A DNA stretch of 64,000 nucleotides from an uncultured Aquimarina sp. (GTDB taxonomy: Bacteria; Bacteroidota; Bacteroidia; Flavobacteriales; Flavobacteriaceae), in assembly GCA_947498775.1 (NCBI GenBank), contig CANMLL010000014.1, forward strand, positions 120,723 through 184,722, written 5' to 3'. Positions 16,050 to 24,192 of the stretch are shown here, piece by piece (position 1 is the first letter of the stretch; every line of letters starts with the position of its first letter). The position numbers and the translations under genes were made by a program. The notes below the pieces were generated by a model. It worked only from the letters and a program-made list of their open reading frames with translations. It was not told where the DNA came from and did no database searches.

Positions 16050-16086
16050 AATATAATAAATGTAAAAAATACATTTATTATATTTG
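16050..16086. promoter_or_regulatory. Operator palindrome overlapping the galK promoter
   Basis: AATATAATAAATGTA (16050-16064) and TACATTTATTATATT (16070-16084) form a perfect 15-bp inverted repeat around an A5 spacer. The right arm overlaps TATATTTG (16079-16086), an exact -7 box (TAnnTTTG) for galK, whose ATG is 49 bp further on. The site also lies 52 bp upstream of the divergent Nudix regulator. It is very likely the operator of that regulator, with repression by promoter occlusion the simplest model. Confidence 0.75.
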
Positions 16087-16134
16087 TTGTCGTGGATAAA
16101 CTTGTGAAAACTTGAATAAAAGTAGTCTGAAATA

Positions 16135-17295
16135 ATGGGAAATAATACAAAGCTTAATAAAAGTCATATACAGTTTGTAAAGGATTTCAAGGTAGAACTA
16201 GAAGTTCTTTCTCCTGGTAGGATTAATTTCATAGGAGAGCATACCGATTATAATAATGGGTTTGTATTGCCTACAGCAATAGATAAAAAAATAACTTTTT
16301 CTTTTGAACGCAACAAAACAGATACGCTTTGCAATATCTATAGCATTTCATTTGATAACATGCTTACTTTTGATATCAATGAAATAAAAAGAAGTTCGGT
16401 AGAGTGGGAGAACTATATTCTGGGTGTAATTGACGAATTGTGCAAGATTACAAACAAAATTAAGGGTTTTAATTGTATCATAAAAAGTGAGTTGCCTATA
16501 GGAGCTGGAGTTAGTTCGTCTGCTGCATTAGAATGTGGTTTGGCTTTTGGTCTTAATGAACTTTTTGGCTTAGAGTTGTCTAGAATGGCTTTGGTTGAAT
16601 TATCACAACGGGCAGAGCATAATTATGTAGGTACAAAATGTGGGATCATGGATCAGTTTGCATCTGTTATGAGTGAGGATCAAAAGGTAATTCTTCTGGA
16701 TTGTAAAAGCCAACATTATAGATTGATAGCTGCTCAATTCGAACCATATAAAATTTTATTGTTAAATACCAATGTGTCACATAACCTGGCGTCGAGTGAG
16801 TATAACACCCGTAGGGCAGAGTGCGAAGAAATTATAAAAGTGATTTCTTCAAAGTATATTAATGTAAAGTCTCTTCGTGATGTTACAAAAAGTATGTTGA
16901 ATGAATTTAAAACAAAGTTGTCTGATATACTTTTTCAGAGAGGATTATTCATAATTGAAGAGAATGACAGGGTGCTTCAAGCATCAGAGTCATTAGAGAA
17001 AGGTGATTTAAAGCATTTTGGAGCATTAATGTATCAATCACATAGAGGGCTTCAGCATCAATATGAAGTGAGTTGCAAGGAATTGGACTTTTTAGTGGAT
17101 TTTTCAGAAAATTATGATCAGATTATTGGATCCAGGATGATGGGTGGTGGTTTTGGAGGCTGTACCATAAATTTGATTCACAAAGATGATATAGATCATT
17201 TTTTAGAAACTGTAAAAAAAGCCTATAAAGACCAGTTTAATATCGAGTTAACCTCATTTATCACGGTTCCCAGTAAAGGAACATCAATACAATAA
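16135..17295 (+). CDS. galK: Galactokinase
   Basis: The 386-residue GHMP-family kinase phosphorylates galactose at C1. The signature GRINFIGEHTDYNNGFVLP is near the N-terminus. The ATP loop is PIGAGVSSSAALECG, the catalytic Asp lies in GTKCGIMDQFAS, and the C-terminal GHMP motif is SRMMGGGFGGCTINL. Length is normal. galT follows after 5 bp in the same operon. The ATG lies 49 bp downstream of an exact -7 box covered by the palindromic operator. Confidence 0.95.
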   Translation: MGNNTKLNKSHIQFVKDFKVELEVLSPGRINFIGEHTDYNNGFVLPTAIDKKITFSFERNKTDTLCNIYSISFDNMLTFDINEIKRSSVEWENYILGVIDELCKITNKIKGFNCIIKSELPIGAGVSSSAALECGLAFGLNELFGLELSRMALVELSQRAEHNYVGTKCGIMDQFASVMSEDQKVILLDCKSQHYRLIAAQFEPYKILLLNTNVSHNLASSEYNTRRAECEEIIKVISSKYINVKSLRDVTKSMLNEFKTKLSDILFQRGLFIIEENDRVLQASESLEKGDLKHFGALMYQSHRGLQHQYEVSCKELDFLVDFSENYDQIIGSRMMGGGFGGCTINLIHKDDIDHFLETVKKAYKDQFNIELTSFITVPSKGTSIQ

Positions 17296-17300
17296 AAACC

Positions 17301-18341
17301 ATGCAAGAATTTAACGATAATCCCCATAAGCGATTTAACATATTAACAGGAGAATGGGTGTTGGTCTCACCACACAGAACCAAAAGACCCTGGCAGGGAA
17401 AGAATGAAGAACCGGCAAAGTTTGCGCAAGAATCATATGATAAAAGTTGCTATTTATGTCCAGGAAATACCAGGGCGAGTGGGCATGTGAATCCTGCATA
17501 TACAAAACCGTTTTCTTTTACGAATGATTTTTCGGCCTTATTACAAAACATTCCTGAAGCAGAATCCACAAATGGATTGCTTAAAGCAAAATCTGAAAGT
17601 GGAATTTGCAAAGTGATTTGTTTCTCTCCTAATCATGCACTCACCTTACCTTTGATGCACATAGAAGAGATAACTCAGGTAGCAAAGTTATGGCAAGAGG
17701 AATATGAATCTTTAGGTAAAAAAGAAGGGATTAATTACATACAGATTTTCGAGAATAAAGGTGCTGTTATGGGATGCAGTAACCCTCATCCACATGGTCA
17801 GATCTGGGCACAGCGCTCTATTCCGGAAGAAATAATCAAAAAAACAAGGCAGCAAAAACAGTATTGGAAACAACATAAGAAATCACTTCTAGAATCATAC
17901 CTGGACCAGGAGTTGATTTTAAAAGAAAGAATACTGATCGAAAATGATGATTTTGTGGTTTTAGTACCTTATTGGGCAGTCTGGCCCTATGAAACTATGG
18001 TTATACCAAGAAGAAAGGTTAGGGATATTAGTCAATTAACTGCAAGTGAGGTGCGTAATTTTGCCGATGCGATTAAGAAGCTCACGATCAAATATGATAA
18101 TATTTTTAAAACATCATTCCCATATTCTGCAGGGATACATCAAGCACCGACTGATGGGATGGAGCACGAAGAATGGCATATGCATATGTCTTTTTATCCA
18201 CCTTTGCTGCGATCCTCAACAGTAAAGAAATTCATGGTAGGATATGAGATGTTTGCCGATCCGCAAAGAGATATCACTGCAGAACAAGCGGCAACTACGA
18301 TTAGATCACAGAGTGATCTTCATTATACGTTAGCGTTATAA
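17301..18341 (+). CDS. galT: Galactose-1-phosphate uridylyltransferase
   Basis: The 346-residue enzyme transfers UMP from UDP-glucose to galactose-1-phosphate through a uridylyl-His intermediate. The catalytic His-Pro-His is in NPHPHGQIWA, and the N-terminal zinc-site Cys pair is in CYLCPGN. The C-terminal half has the HxHxxF-type segment WHMHMSFYPPLLRS of class I GalT. It directly follows galK with a 5-bp gap. With galE and galK it completes conversion of galactose to glucose-1-phosphate and UDP-sugars. Confidence 0.95.
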   Translation: MQEFNDNPHKRFNILTGEWVLVSPHRTKRPWQGKNEEPAKFAQESYDKSCYLCPGNTRASGHVNPAYTKPFSFTNDFSALLQNIPEAESTNGLLKAKSESGICKVICFSPNHALTLPLMHIEEITQVAKLWQEEYESLGKKEGINYIQIFENKGAVMGCSNPHPHGQIWAQRSIPEEIIKKTRQQKQYWKQHKKSLLESYLDQELILKERILIENDDFVVLVPYWAVWPYETMVIPRRKVRDISQLTASEVRNFADAIKKLTIKYDNIFKTSFPYSAGIHQAPTDGMEHEEWHMHMSFYPPLLRSSTVKKFMVGYEMFADPQRDITAEQAATTIRSQSDLHYTLAL

Positions 18342-18399
18342 AAAACAGTTGTGTTTTCTATTTCAGCCTGATTATACAATAGAACTTTCTAATTCGGGT

Positions 18400-18855
18400 T
18401 TAAAGGATTTTGGCGACTGCTTGATTTACAAACTCCAAAAATCGTTCGTCTTCTTCAGAAAAGGGATCTGCAGTATCAGAATCAATATCAATTTGACCAA
18501 TATTTTGGCCATCTTTAAATAATGGAATTACGATTTCAGATTTCACATCTATACTACAAGAAATATAATTATCCTGGGCTTGCACATCAGGTACTACAAA
18601 ATTTTCATTAGAAATTGCTACCTGTCCGCAAATCCCTTTTCCGAAGGGAATTATTTTGTGATCAGTTTCTAATCCAGCGTATGTGCGAAGTATTAATTCT
18701 TCTTTGTCTCCGTTCTTAAAATAAAAACCCACCCAGTCATAATAAGACACATTGTCTTTTAAGAATCGACAAACCATCTGTAGTCTATCTGTAACCGATA
18801 CTTCGTTATTAGCGAGTATAGTCGTTACCTCGGATTTTAAACTTTCTAATAGCAT
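18400..18855 (-). CDS. GAF-domain free methionine-(R)-sulfoxide reductase
   Basis: I take the start at the internal ATG 18855 (MLLESLKSEVTTILANNE), giving 151 residues; a longer frame from 18900 adds a non-conserved extension. The single GAF domain carries the fRMsr signature: WVGFYFKN, then FGKGICGQVA with one catalytic-region Cys, and YISCSIDVKSEIVIPLF with the second Cys. These match the positions of the redox Cys in E. coli YebR/MsrC. It reduces free methionine-(R)-sulfoxide and so protects against oxidative damage. It is a single-gene unit convergent with galT. Confidence 0.85.
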   Translation of the reverse strand: MLLESLKSEVTTILANNEVSVTDRLQMVCRFLKDNVSYYDWVGFYFKNGDKEELILRTYAGLETDHKIIPFGKGICGQVAISNENFVVPDVQAQDNYISCSIDVKSEIVIPLFKDGQNIGQIDIDSDTADPFSEEDERFLEFVNQAVAKIL

Positions 18856-19054
18856 TCTAACAATTTTTCCGGCAAAAATATCTAAAATATTTAAAAACAA
18901 GAGGTATTTAAAATGGTATTGTTTTGTTAAAAATTCTCAGAAAAGTAAAAACATATCTAGTAATTGTTTTATATATAGAGTAAATTTGATTTTGATCAAA
19001 TATAATTAGACCCAAATTTTAATAGTATAATGTATTAGAAATAAGATTTTGAAA

Positions 19055-19591
19055 ATGACAAGAAATTTATATAGTGCAATTTTTATAACAACTTTATTGG
19101 TAATGAGTTCTTGTAATAGGGATAAAAAACAGGAGACCATTGATGGTAAATTTGCTGATCTTAATATGACCGATTCGCGATCAACGGTAGATTTTTCTGA
19201 CAAAAATATTCAAGAAATTTATACGGTTTATCTGGATATTAAGGCAGGTTTGGTTAATTCGGATAATGAAGCGGTAAGAACGGCCTCAAAAAAAATGGAA
19301 AAAGTTCTTGAAACTAGCAATGAGAATAAGCAGCTAAAGGCGACTTCAAAACTAATTTCATTAACCAAGGATATCAAAAAACAACGAGATTTTTTTGTTA
19401 CCATCACCGATGAAGTCCAGAATAGGATTAGTGATGCGCAAATAACATCGGGAGAGGTTTATAAACAATATTGTCCGATGGCTTTTGAAGGATCTGGAGG
19501 ATATTGGTTGTCTGATTCTGAAGAGATCAGAAATCCATATTTTGGAAAGAAAATGTTAAAGTGTGGAAGCGTTGAAGAGGTCTTTAAATAA
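19055..19591 (+). CDS. DUF3347-domain lipoprotein
   Basis: ATG 19055 is preferred to an in-frame TTG six bases upstream, because it puts the lipoprotein signal (LYSAIFITTLLVMSSC) at the very start; the lipobox Cys is residue 20. The 178-residue product has a helical central part (IQEIYTVYLDIKAGLVNSD) and the C-terminal DUF3347 signature QYCPMAFEGSGGYWLSDSEE followed by NPYFGKKMLKCG. The conserved Cys, Met and His-type residues of this domain are associated with copper-handling proteins, and the same domain is found at the end of some CusB-like adaptors. A copper-binding role is inference. Confidence 0.8.
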   Translation: MTRNLYSAIFITTLLVMSSCNRDKKQETIDGKFADLNMTDSRSTVDFSDKNIQEIYTVYLDIKAGLVNSDNEAVRTASKKMEKVLETSNENKQLKATSKLISLTKDIKKQRDFFVTITDEVQNRISDAQITSGEVYKQYCPMAFEGSGGYWLSDSEEIRNPYFGKKMLKCGSVEEVFK

Positions 19592-19699
19592 AATATTAAG
19601 TATCTTTAGAAGATATCAAGCGTGAGAATTATTTGATTTTTGAGGGAAAATCGTTTAAAAAGCTGGATATTATTGTAATTGGGATAAAACAAAAAGCCT

Positions 19700-20455
19700 A
19701 TGGTTATTAGAAAATTACTTATGTTGTTTTTTTTGGCAACATTCTTTTCCTGTAATAATACTGAAATAGTTGCTGAAAGTAATACTGCTGCTCTTCTAGA
19801 AAGATCTAAGGCTGCACGGTTACGAGGAGATAAGGTTGAGCAAAGTCTTTTTAACAAAAGAGATTCAATTGAATTGCTTTCTGGAGACACAACTGATGGT
19901 GTAGTGAAGGATGAGGATTTTATAAATATTGAAAATATATCACAGGATTTTGTACTGGATATGAAGTACGCTACAAAGAATAACTTCTTGAAGGAAAAAG
20001 TTTACTCTTGTGCCAAGTGCTATGTTAGAGATGAAGTCGCAGATGCTCTTATTGAAGCTAATAAGGACTTCATGAAACTAGGATATAAGATAAAATTTTT
20101 CGATTGCTATCGACCACATAGTGTTCAGAAAAAAATGTGGAAGATTTTTCCAAACCCCGGATATGTAGCAGATCCCAAAGGTGGATCCATTCATAATAAA
20201 GGAGCAGCGGTAGACATTACTTTGGTAAAATTAGACGGGCTAGAAGTAGATATGGGTACCGATTTTGATCATTTCGGGAAAGAGGCTCATCACGCCTATA
20301 AAGCACTCTCTAAAGAAGTTCTTAAAAACCGTAAGATACTTCGTGAAACTATGAATAAGCATGGTTTTAGAACTATAAGAACCGAATGGTGGCACTACAA
20401 CTACAAAAGCAGTTTAAAATATAAAATATCTGATTTTACCTGGGAGTGTGAGTAG
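19700..20455 (+). CDS. D-alanyl-D-alanine dipeptidase (VanX-like, M15D)
   Basis: A lipoprotein-type signal (LLMLFFLATFFSC) precedes a linker of about 60 residues and a zinc dipeptidase domain. The M15 motif SxHxxGxAxD is present (SIHNKGAAVDITL), as is the C-terminal EWWHY motif holding the catalytic Glu and third zinc ligand. DCYRPHSVQKKMW is the conserved substrate-site region. Family members hydrolyse D-Ala-D-Ala in peptidoglycan turnover or, in VanX, glycopeptide resistance. No van genes are nearby and the protein is exported, so cell-wall recycling is the likely role. A weak hairpin terminator follows (20495-20522). Confidence 0.9.
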   Translation: MVIRKLLMLFFLATFFSCNNTEIVAESNTAALLERSKAARLRGDKVEQSLFNKRDSIELLSGDTTDGVVKDEDFINIENISQDFVLDMKYATKNNFLKEKVYSCAKCYVRDEVADALIEANKDFMKLGYKIKFFDCYRPHSVQKKMWKIFPNPGYVADPKGGSIHNKGAAVDITLVKLDGLEVDMGTDFDHFGKEAHHAYKALSKEVLKNRKILRETMNKHGFRTIRTEWWHYNYKSSLKYKISDFTWECE

Positions 20456-20494
20456 ATTATCGATTAAAGGGAAATTCAAAGATTTAAATTAAAA

Positions 20495-20522
20495 AAACCG
20501 GAAGATTTTTTGTTTTCGGTTT
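20495..20522 (+). terminator. Weak hairpin terminator after the dipeptidase gene
   Basis: AAACCGGAA and TTTCGGTTT form a 9-bp stem with one G-T pair about 40 bp after the stop codon. The T tract is short, so efficiency is doubtful. Confidence 0.4.
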
Positions 20523-20570
20523 GTATAGATTTAAAATAGAACTGTTAATTTTTTCAATCGTAGTAAGAGT

Positions 20571-20606
20571 AAAAAAGCGACACTCACCTTGGTGAATGCC
20601 GCTTTT
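20571..20606 (-). terminator. Terminator of the aceA-aceB operon
   Basis: On the minus strand AAAGCGGCATTCACC and GGTGAGTGTCGCTTT form a 15-bp stem (two G-U pairs) followed by a T run. It lies after aceB and the isocitrate lyase tail remnant. Confidence 0.85.
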
Positions 20607-20647
20607 GAGCACAATTATAAAATCGGAAAAAATTAGAACTGCTCAAC

Positions 20648-20761
20648 TTATGTACTACCTTTCATGGCAATAGTAGAAGATTTTCCTACAGTTACTGTGT
20701 TTTGTACTGCATCAAAATAGGTTGTGTCTACATACCCTTGATGCTTCATTTTACAGATATT
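20648..20761 (-). pseudogene. C-terminal remnant of a second isocitrate lyase
   Basis: A minus-strand frame from about 20761 to the TAA at 20648-20650 reads NICKMKHQGYVDTTYFDAVQ then NTVTVGKSSTIAMKGST. This matches the C-terminal end of isocitrate lyases (a VKHQ...YFD...TVTGGxSSTxAMxGST...EQF pattern) but stops before the final EEQF-like residues. It is out of frame with aceB and overlaps its stop codon. The intact aceA in this window has the same KHQ landmark (CVKHQRMAGSDLGDD) but a different tail. It looks like the 3' stub of a lost paralogue left behind aceB; a small expressed peptide is possible but unsupported. Confidence 0.55.
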
Positions 20762-22349
20762 GGTATGATGTTGTGGTTAAGAATTCTTCAAACTCTTCAG
20801 AAATAACTAATTCTTTGAAAATTGAAATTGCATTTTGATAATTTTCAGTTTGAAAAAGTTGAACCCCTACCTGCTCTTTAATGATTTTCAGTTCGTTTTC
20901 AAATAAATCATTGAAAAGTGTTTGGTTCAAAGTTCTTCCGTCTTCGAGAGTCACTTCATTTTTTAACCACTGCCATAACTGTGTTCGACTAATTTCTGCG
21001 GTAGCGGCATCTTCCATAAGATTATATAACGCTACGGCCCCATTTCCGCTAAGCCAATTGGCTATATAATGTATCCCGACGTTGATATTTTCCTGAATTC
21101 CTTTTTGAGTAATGGTTCCTTCTGGAATCGCAAGAAGATCTTCTTCAGCGATTACCAAATCATTTCTTTTTACATCCATTTGATTAGGAGTGGGCATGTG
21201 GGTGTCAAAAACCTGCATGGCTAGTTGTACTAATCCCGGATGTGCTACCCATGTACCATCGTGACCATTTTTTGCTTCACGTTCTTTATCGGCTTTTACT
21301 TTTGCAAATGCAGCCGCATTACCTTCTTCATCATTCTTGATCGGAATTTGAGCTGCCATTCCACCTATCGCCAGGATGTTTCTCTTGTGACATCTTTGGA
21401 TTACTAATTTACTATAGGCATCCATAAACGGGCTGGTCATGGTTACCTGTGCACGATCCGGAACAACAAAACCTTTGTGATTTCTTAACTTTTTGATGTA
21501 GCTAAAAATATAATCCCATCTTCCGCAGTTAAGACCAACAATGTGATCTTTTAAGGCATATATGATTTCGTCTAGTTGAAAACTAGCAGTTATCGTTTCA
21601 ACAAGAACCGTAACTTTTACGCTTCCTGGTTCGATACCTAGGTATTCTTCAGAAAAATCAATTACATCGTTCCACCAGATAGCTTCAGTAAAGTGCTCTA
21701 GTTTAGGAAGGTAATAGTACGCTCCGGTTCCATTTTCTTTTAACTGCACGTTATTATGGAATAAATACAATGCAAAATCAAATAGGGAAGCACTCATTTC
21801 CTGATCGTTTATCAAAAGATGCTTTTCGTTAAGGTGTAATCCTCTTGGACGTACAATTAATGTAGCGGTTCTTTCTTTAAGTTGATACGTTTTGTTCCTT
21901 TTTGGGTTATAAAACGAAATAGTTTTATTGATGGCATCCTTCAGGTTTTTTTGTCCCTGCAAGCAGTTTTCCCATGTAGGGGCATTGCTATCCTCAAAAT
22001 CAGCCATAAAAGTTTTGGCTCCAGAATTTAAAGCATTAATGACCATTTTTCTGTCTACAGGCCCTGTGATCTCGACTCTACGATCTTGTAGATCTGAAGG
22101 AATCGGCGCAGCCGACCACTCGCTGTTACGAATTTCTTTAGTGTTTTCTGGAAAAGAAGGATACGTCCCCAGATCAAACAATTGCTGCTGATACTCGCGA
22201 TTTTTTAGTAGCGTTAAACGTCTATCGTTAAAACGATCTTGTAAAACCTCTAAAAAGGTCAGCGCACCATCTGTTAAAATTTCGGGATGGTAATTTCTAA
22301 CTTCTTTGGAGAAGTTAATTTTTTGACTAAGGTTTGTTTGAGTTTCCAT
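20751..22349 (-). CDS. aceB: Malate synthase A
   Basis: The 532-residue enzyme condenses glyoxylate with acetyl-CoA to give malate, the second step of the glyoxylate shunt. Motifs: PSFPENTKEIRNSEW near the N-terminus, TLIVRPRGLHLNEKH with the catalytic Arg region, LNCGRWDYIFSYIKKLRNH, and the VAHPGLVQLAMQVFD segment. I prefer ATG 22349 (METQTNLSQ) to a longer frame from 22409, because length then fits the family and the distance to the upstream repeat (36 bp) equals that of aceA. It lies 72 bp downstream of aceA in the same direction, and a strong terminator follows. Confidence 0.95.
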   Translation of the reverse strand: METQTNLSQKINFSKEVRNYHPEILTDGALTFLEVLQDRFNDRRLTLLKNREYQQQLFDLGTYPSFPENTKEIRNSEWSAAPIPSDLQDRRVEITGPVDRKMVINALNSGAKTFMADFEDSNAPTWENCLQGQKNLKDAINKTISFYNPKRNKTYQLKERTATLIVRPRGLHLNEKHLLINDQEMSASLFDFALYLFHNNVQLKENGTGAYYYLPKLEHFTEAIWWNDVIDFSEEYLGIEPGSVKVTVLVETITASFQLDEIIYALKDHIVGLNCGRWDYIFSYIKKLRNHKGFVVPDRAQVTMTSPFMDAYSKLVIQRCHKRNILAIGGMAAQIPIKNDEEGNAAAFAKVKADKEREAKNGHDGTWVAHPGLVQLAMQVFDTHMPTPNQMDVKRNDLVIAEEDLLAIPEGTITQKGIQENINVGIHYIANWLSGNGAVALYNLMEDAATAEISRTQLWQWLKNEVTLEDGRTLNQTLFNDLFENELKIIKEQVGVQLFQTENYQNAISIFKELVISEEFEEFLTTTSYQYL

Positions 22350-22384
22350 GGCTTTTGTTTTTAAGTGCCCATTATGGGCTTCCA

Positions 22385-22421
22385 TAACTATATCGTTTTG
22401 AGTGAACAATGTTAAAAAAGT
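22385..22421 (-). promoter_or_regulatory. Upstream repeat, copy 2 (before aceB)
   Basis: The sequence is nearly identical to 24072-24109 (shared core TTGTTCACTCAAA on the minus strand, flanked by ACTTTTTTAA and ACGAT-A-TAGTTA). It begins directly after the aceA stop codon and ends 36 bp before the aceB ATG, the same distance as copy 1 from aceA. It is a likely second promoter or regulator site for aceB. Confidence 0.65.
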
Positions 22422-24035
22422 CTATTTGTCAAGAACTAATTCGAGACTTTTCTCACTTTTTTTGATGATGTCAAATTGATTGCTGGTGTTTTTTGTTCCG
22501 CCAGCTTTTAAGGCTTTATCGCCAGCAAAGAATGTTTTATGATCATCCCCTAAGTCGGAACCTGCCATTCGTTGGTGTTTTACACAAGCCACACCTTTTC
22601 TTATCTCTTGACGTTGAACAGAACCTACATAGGCTAACATCCCCATGTCTCCAAAATAACCTGCTACCAGATCATTCATATGTAATGCGGTGGTATGATA
22701 TGTTGGCAATGTAATTAGGTGATGAAATATACCAGCATCACGAGATGCCTCTTCTTGAAATGTTCGAATCATTTCGTCTGCTCGGTTTGATAATTTGGTA
22801 CCATCATATTTTGCATCCATTAGCTCAGCACGATTATAAGCAGAAGTGTCTTCGCCAGATGCTACCATAAGATCAAATGCTTGTTGACGGAAGTTGATTG
22901 TCCAGTTGAAAGATGGAGAATTGTTATAAACTAATTTGGCGTTAGGAACTTTTTCTCTTACTCGATTTACCATGTGTGCAATTTGCTTCACATTTGGAGT
23001 AGGAGTTTCAATCCATAATAAATCAGCACCATTCTCTAGGCTCGTAATACAATCCAATACAACACGATCGATATTAGACCCTTTTTTAAATTTATACAAA
23101 CCATTAGGTAATCTTACCGGTCGAACTAGTTTGCCATTTCGTTTTAATAACACATCATTTTCATTAATATCGTCTAAAGTAACTTCTTCAGCTTCAATAA
23201 AATCTATATACTGCGAAGCCAAATCTCCTTTTTCTGAGGATATTGGTAGTTTTTGTGTTAAACCAGCCCCTTCAGAATCGGTTCTTGCAACAATTACACC
23301 TTCTTCTACTCCTAGTTCTAAAAAAGCATATCGAAGTGCATTTAACTTGGCGATAAAATCTTCATGCGGAACAGTTACCTTACCATCTTGGTGACCACAT
23401 TGCTTAGCGTCTGAAACCTGATTTTCGATTTGAAGCGCACAAGCACCAGCTTCAATCATTTTTTTAGCTAAAAGATACGTTGCTTCCTCGTTACCAAAAC
23501 CTGCATCAATATCTGCAATAATTGGTACAACATGTGTCTCAAAATTGTCGATCTCATTTTGAACATCTTCTCCAGCATCTAGACGACGAAAAAGATCATT
23601 TAGTGCTACCGCGTCAGCTTGACGTAAGAATGTATATATTTCTTCGATTAACTTAGGAACTGAAGTTTTTTCATGCATTGACTGATCTGGTAAAGGTCCA
23701 AACTCAGAACGTAATGCTGCGACCATCCATCCAGAAAGATATAGGTATGTTTTATTAGTGGTGCCCTTATGCTTTTTTACAGCAATCATTTTTTGTTGCG
23801 CCACAAAACCATGCCAGCAACCTAGTGATTGTGTGTAGTTAGCGCTATTGGCATCATATTCAGCCATGTCTTTACGCATGATAGATGCTGTATATCTAGC
23901 AATATCTAGCCCTGTTTTAAATCTGTTTTGTACAGCAATACGTGCTGCATTTTCTGGAGTTATGGTTGCCCAATTAGCTCCATGTTTTGCTTTTAGGTTG
24001 CGTACAGTGTCAAGTACTGAATTGTAAGTAGCCAT
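22422..24035 (-). CDS. aceA: Isocitrate lyase
   Basis: The 537-residue enzyme splits isocitrate into succinate and glyoxylate, allowing growth on acetate and fatty acids. The catalytic signature K-x-C-G-H is present as KQCGHQDGKV, with the metal-binding DIDAGFGN segment before it and VYNNSPSFNW and NRAELMDAKYDG after it. The C-terminal CVKHQRMAGSDLGDDHK region is intact and ends AGGTKNTSNQF, typical of the approximately 530-residue bacterial type. It is transcribed with aceB and lies divergent to an XRE-type regulator. Confidence 0.95.
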   Translation of the reverse strand: MATYNSVLDTVRNLKAKHGANWATITPENAARIAVQNRFKTGLDIARYTASIMRKDMAEYDANSANYTQSLGCWHGFVAQQKMIAVKKHKGTTNKTYLYLSGWMVAALRSEFGPLPDQSMHEKTSVPKLIEEIYTFLRQADAVALNDLFRRLDAGEDVQNEIDNFETHVVPIIADIDAGFGNEEATYLLAKKMIEAGACALQIENQVSDAKQCGHQDGKVTVPHEDFIAKLNALRYAFLELGVEEGVIVARTDSEGAGLTQKLPISSEKGDLASQYIDFIEAEEVTLDDINENDVLLKRNGKLVRPVRLPNGLYKFKKGSNIDRVVLDCITSLENGADLLWIETPTPNVKQIAHMVNRVREKVPNAKLVYNNSPSFNWTINFRQQAFDLMVASGEDTSAYNRAELMDAKYDGTKLSNRADEMIRTFQEEASRDAGIFHHLITLPTYHTTALHMNDLVAGYFGDMGMLAYVGSVQRQEIRKGVACVKHQRMAGSDLGDDHKTFFAGDKALKAGGTKNTSNQFDIIKKSEKSLELVLDK

Positions 24036-24071
24036 AATTTTGTTCTTTAAAATTTATTTTAAGAATTAACG

Positions 24072-24109
24072 TAACTAAATCGTTTGAGTGAACAATATTA
24101 AAAAAAAGT
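24072..24109 (-). promoter_or_regulatory. Upstream repeat, copy 1, with candidate aceA promoter
   Basis: On the minus strand the repeat contains TTG (24095-24093), 19 nt and TACGTTAA (24073-24066), close to the TTG-N19-TAnnTTTG promoter form, 37 bp before the aceA ATG. The same 37-38-bp block recurs before aceB at 22385-22421. Confidence 0.6.
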
Positions 24110-24122
24110 TTTTTATAAAACA

Positions 24123-24136
24123 AGCGAACGTTCGCT
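24123..24136. promoter_or_regulatory. Palindromic operator between aceA and the XRE regulator
   Basis: AGCGAACGTTCGCT is a perfect 14-bp palindrome, GC-rich in an otherwise AT-rich gap. It lies about 60-70 bp upstream of the expected starts of both divergent genes, fitting an activator or autoregulatory site of the adjacent XRE-type regulator. Confidence 0.65.
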
Positions 24137-24179
24137 AAATGTGAATTTTTTCTTTTTTCGTTGATTACGCAAAAATTGT

Positions 24180-24187
24180 TATTTTTG
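24180..24187 (+). promoter_or_regulatory. Promoter -7 box immediately before the XRE gene
   Basis: TATTTTTG matches TAnnTTTG exactly and ends only 5 bp before the ATG at 24193. A TTG lies 16 nt upstream (24161-24163). Transcription would start at or next to the start codon, implying a leaderless mRNA. Confidence 0.5.
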
Positions 24188-24192
24188 ACTCT

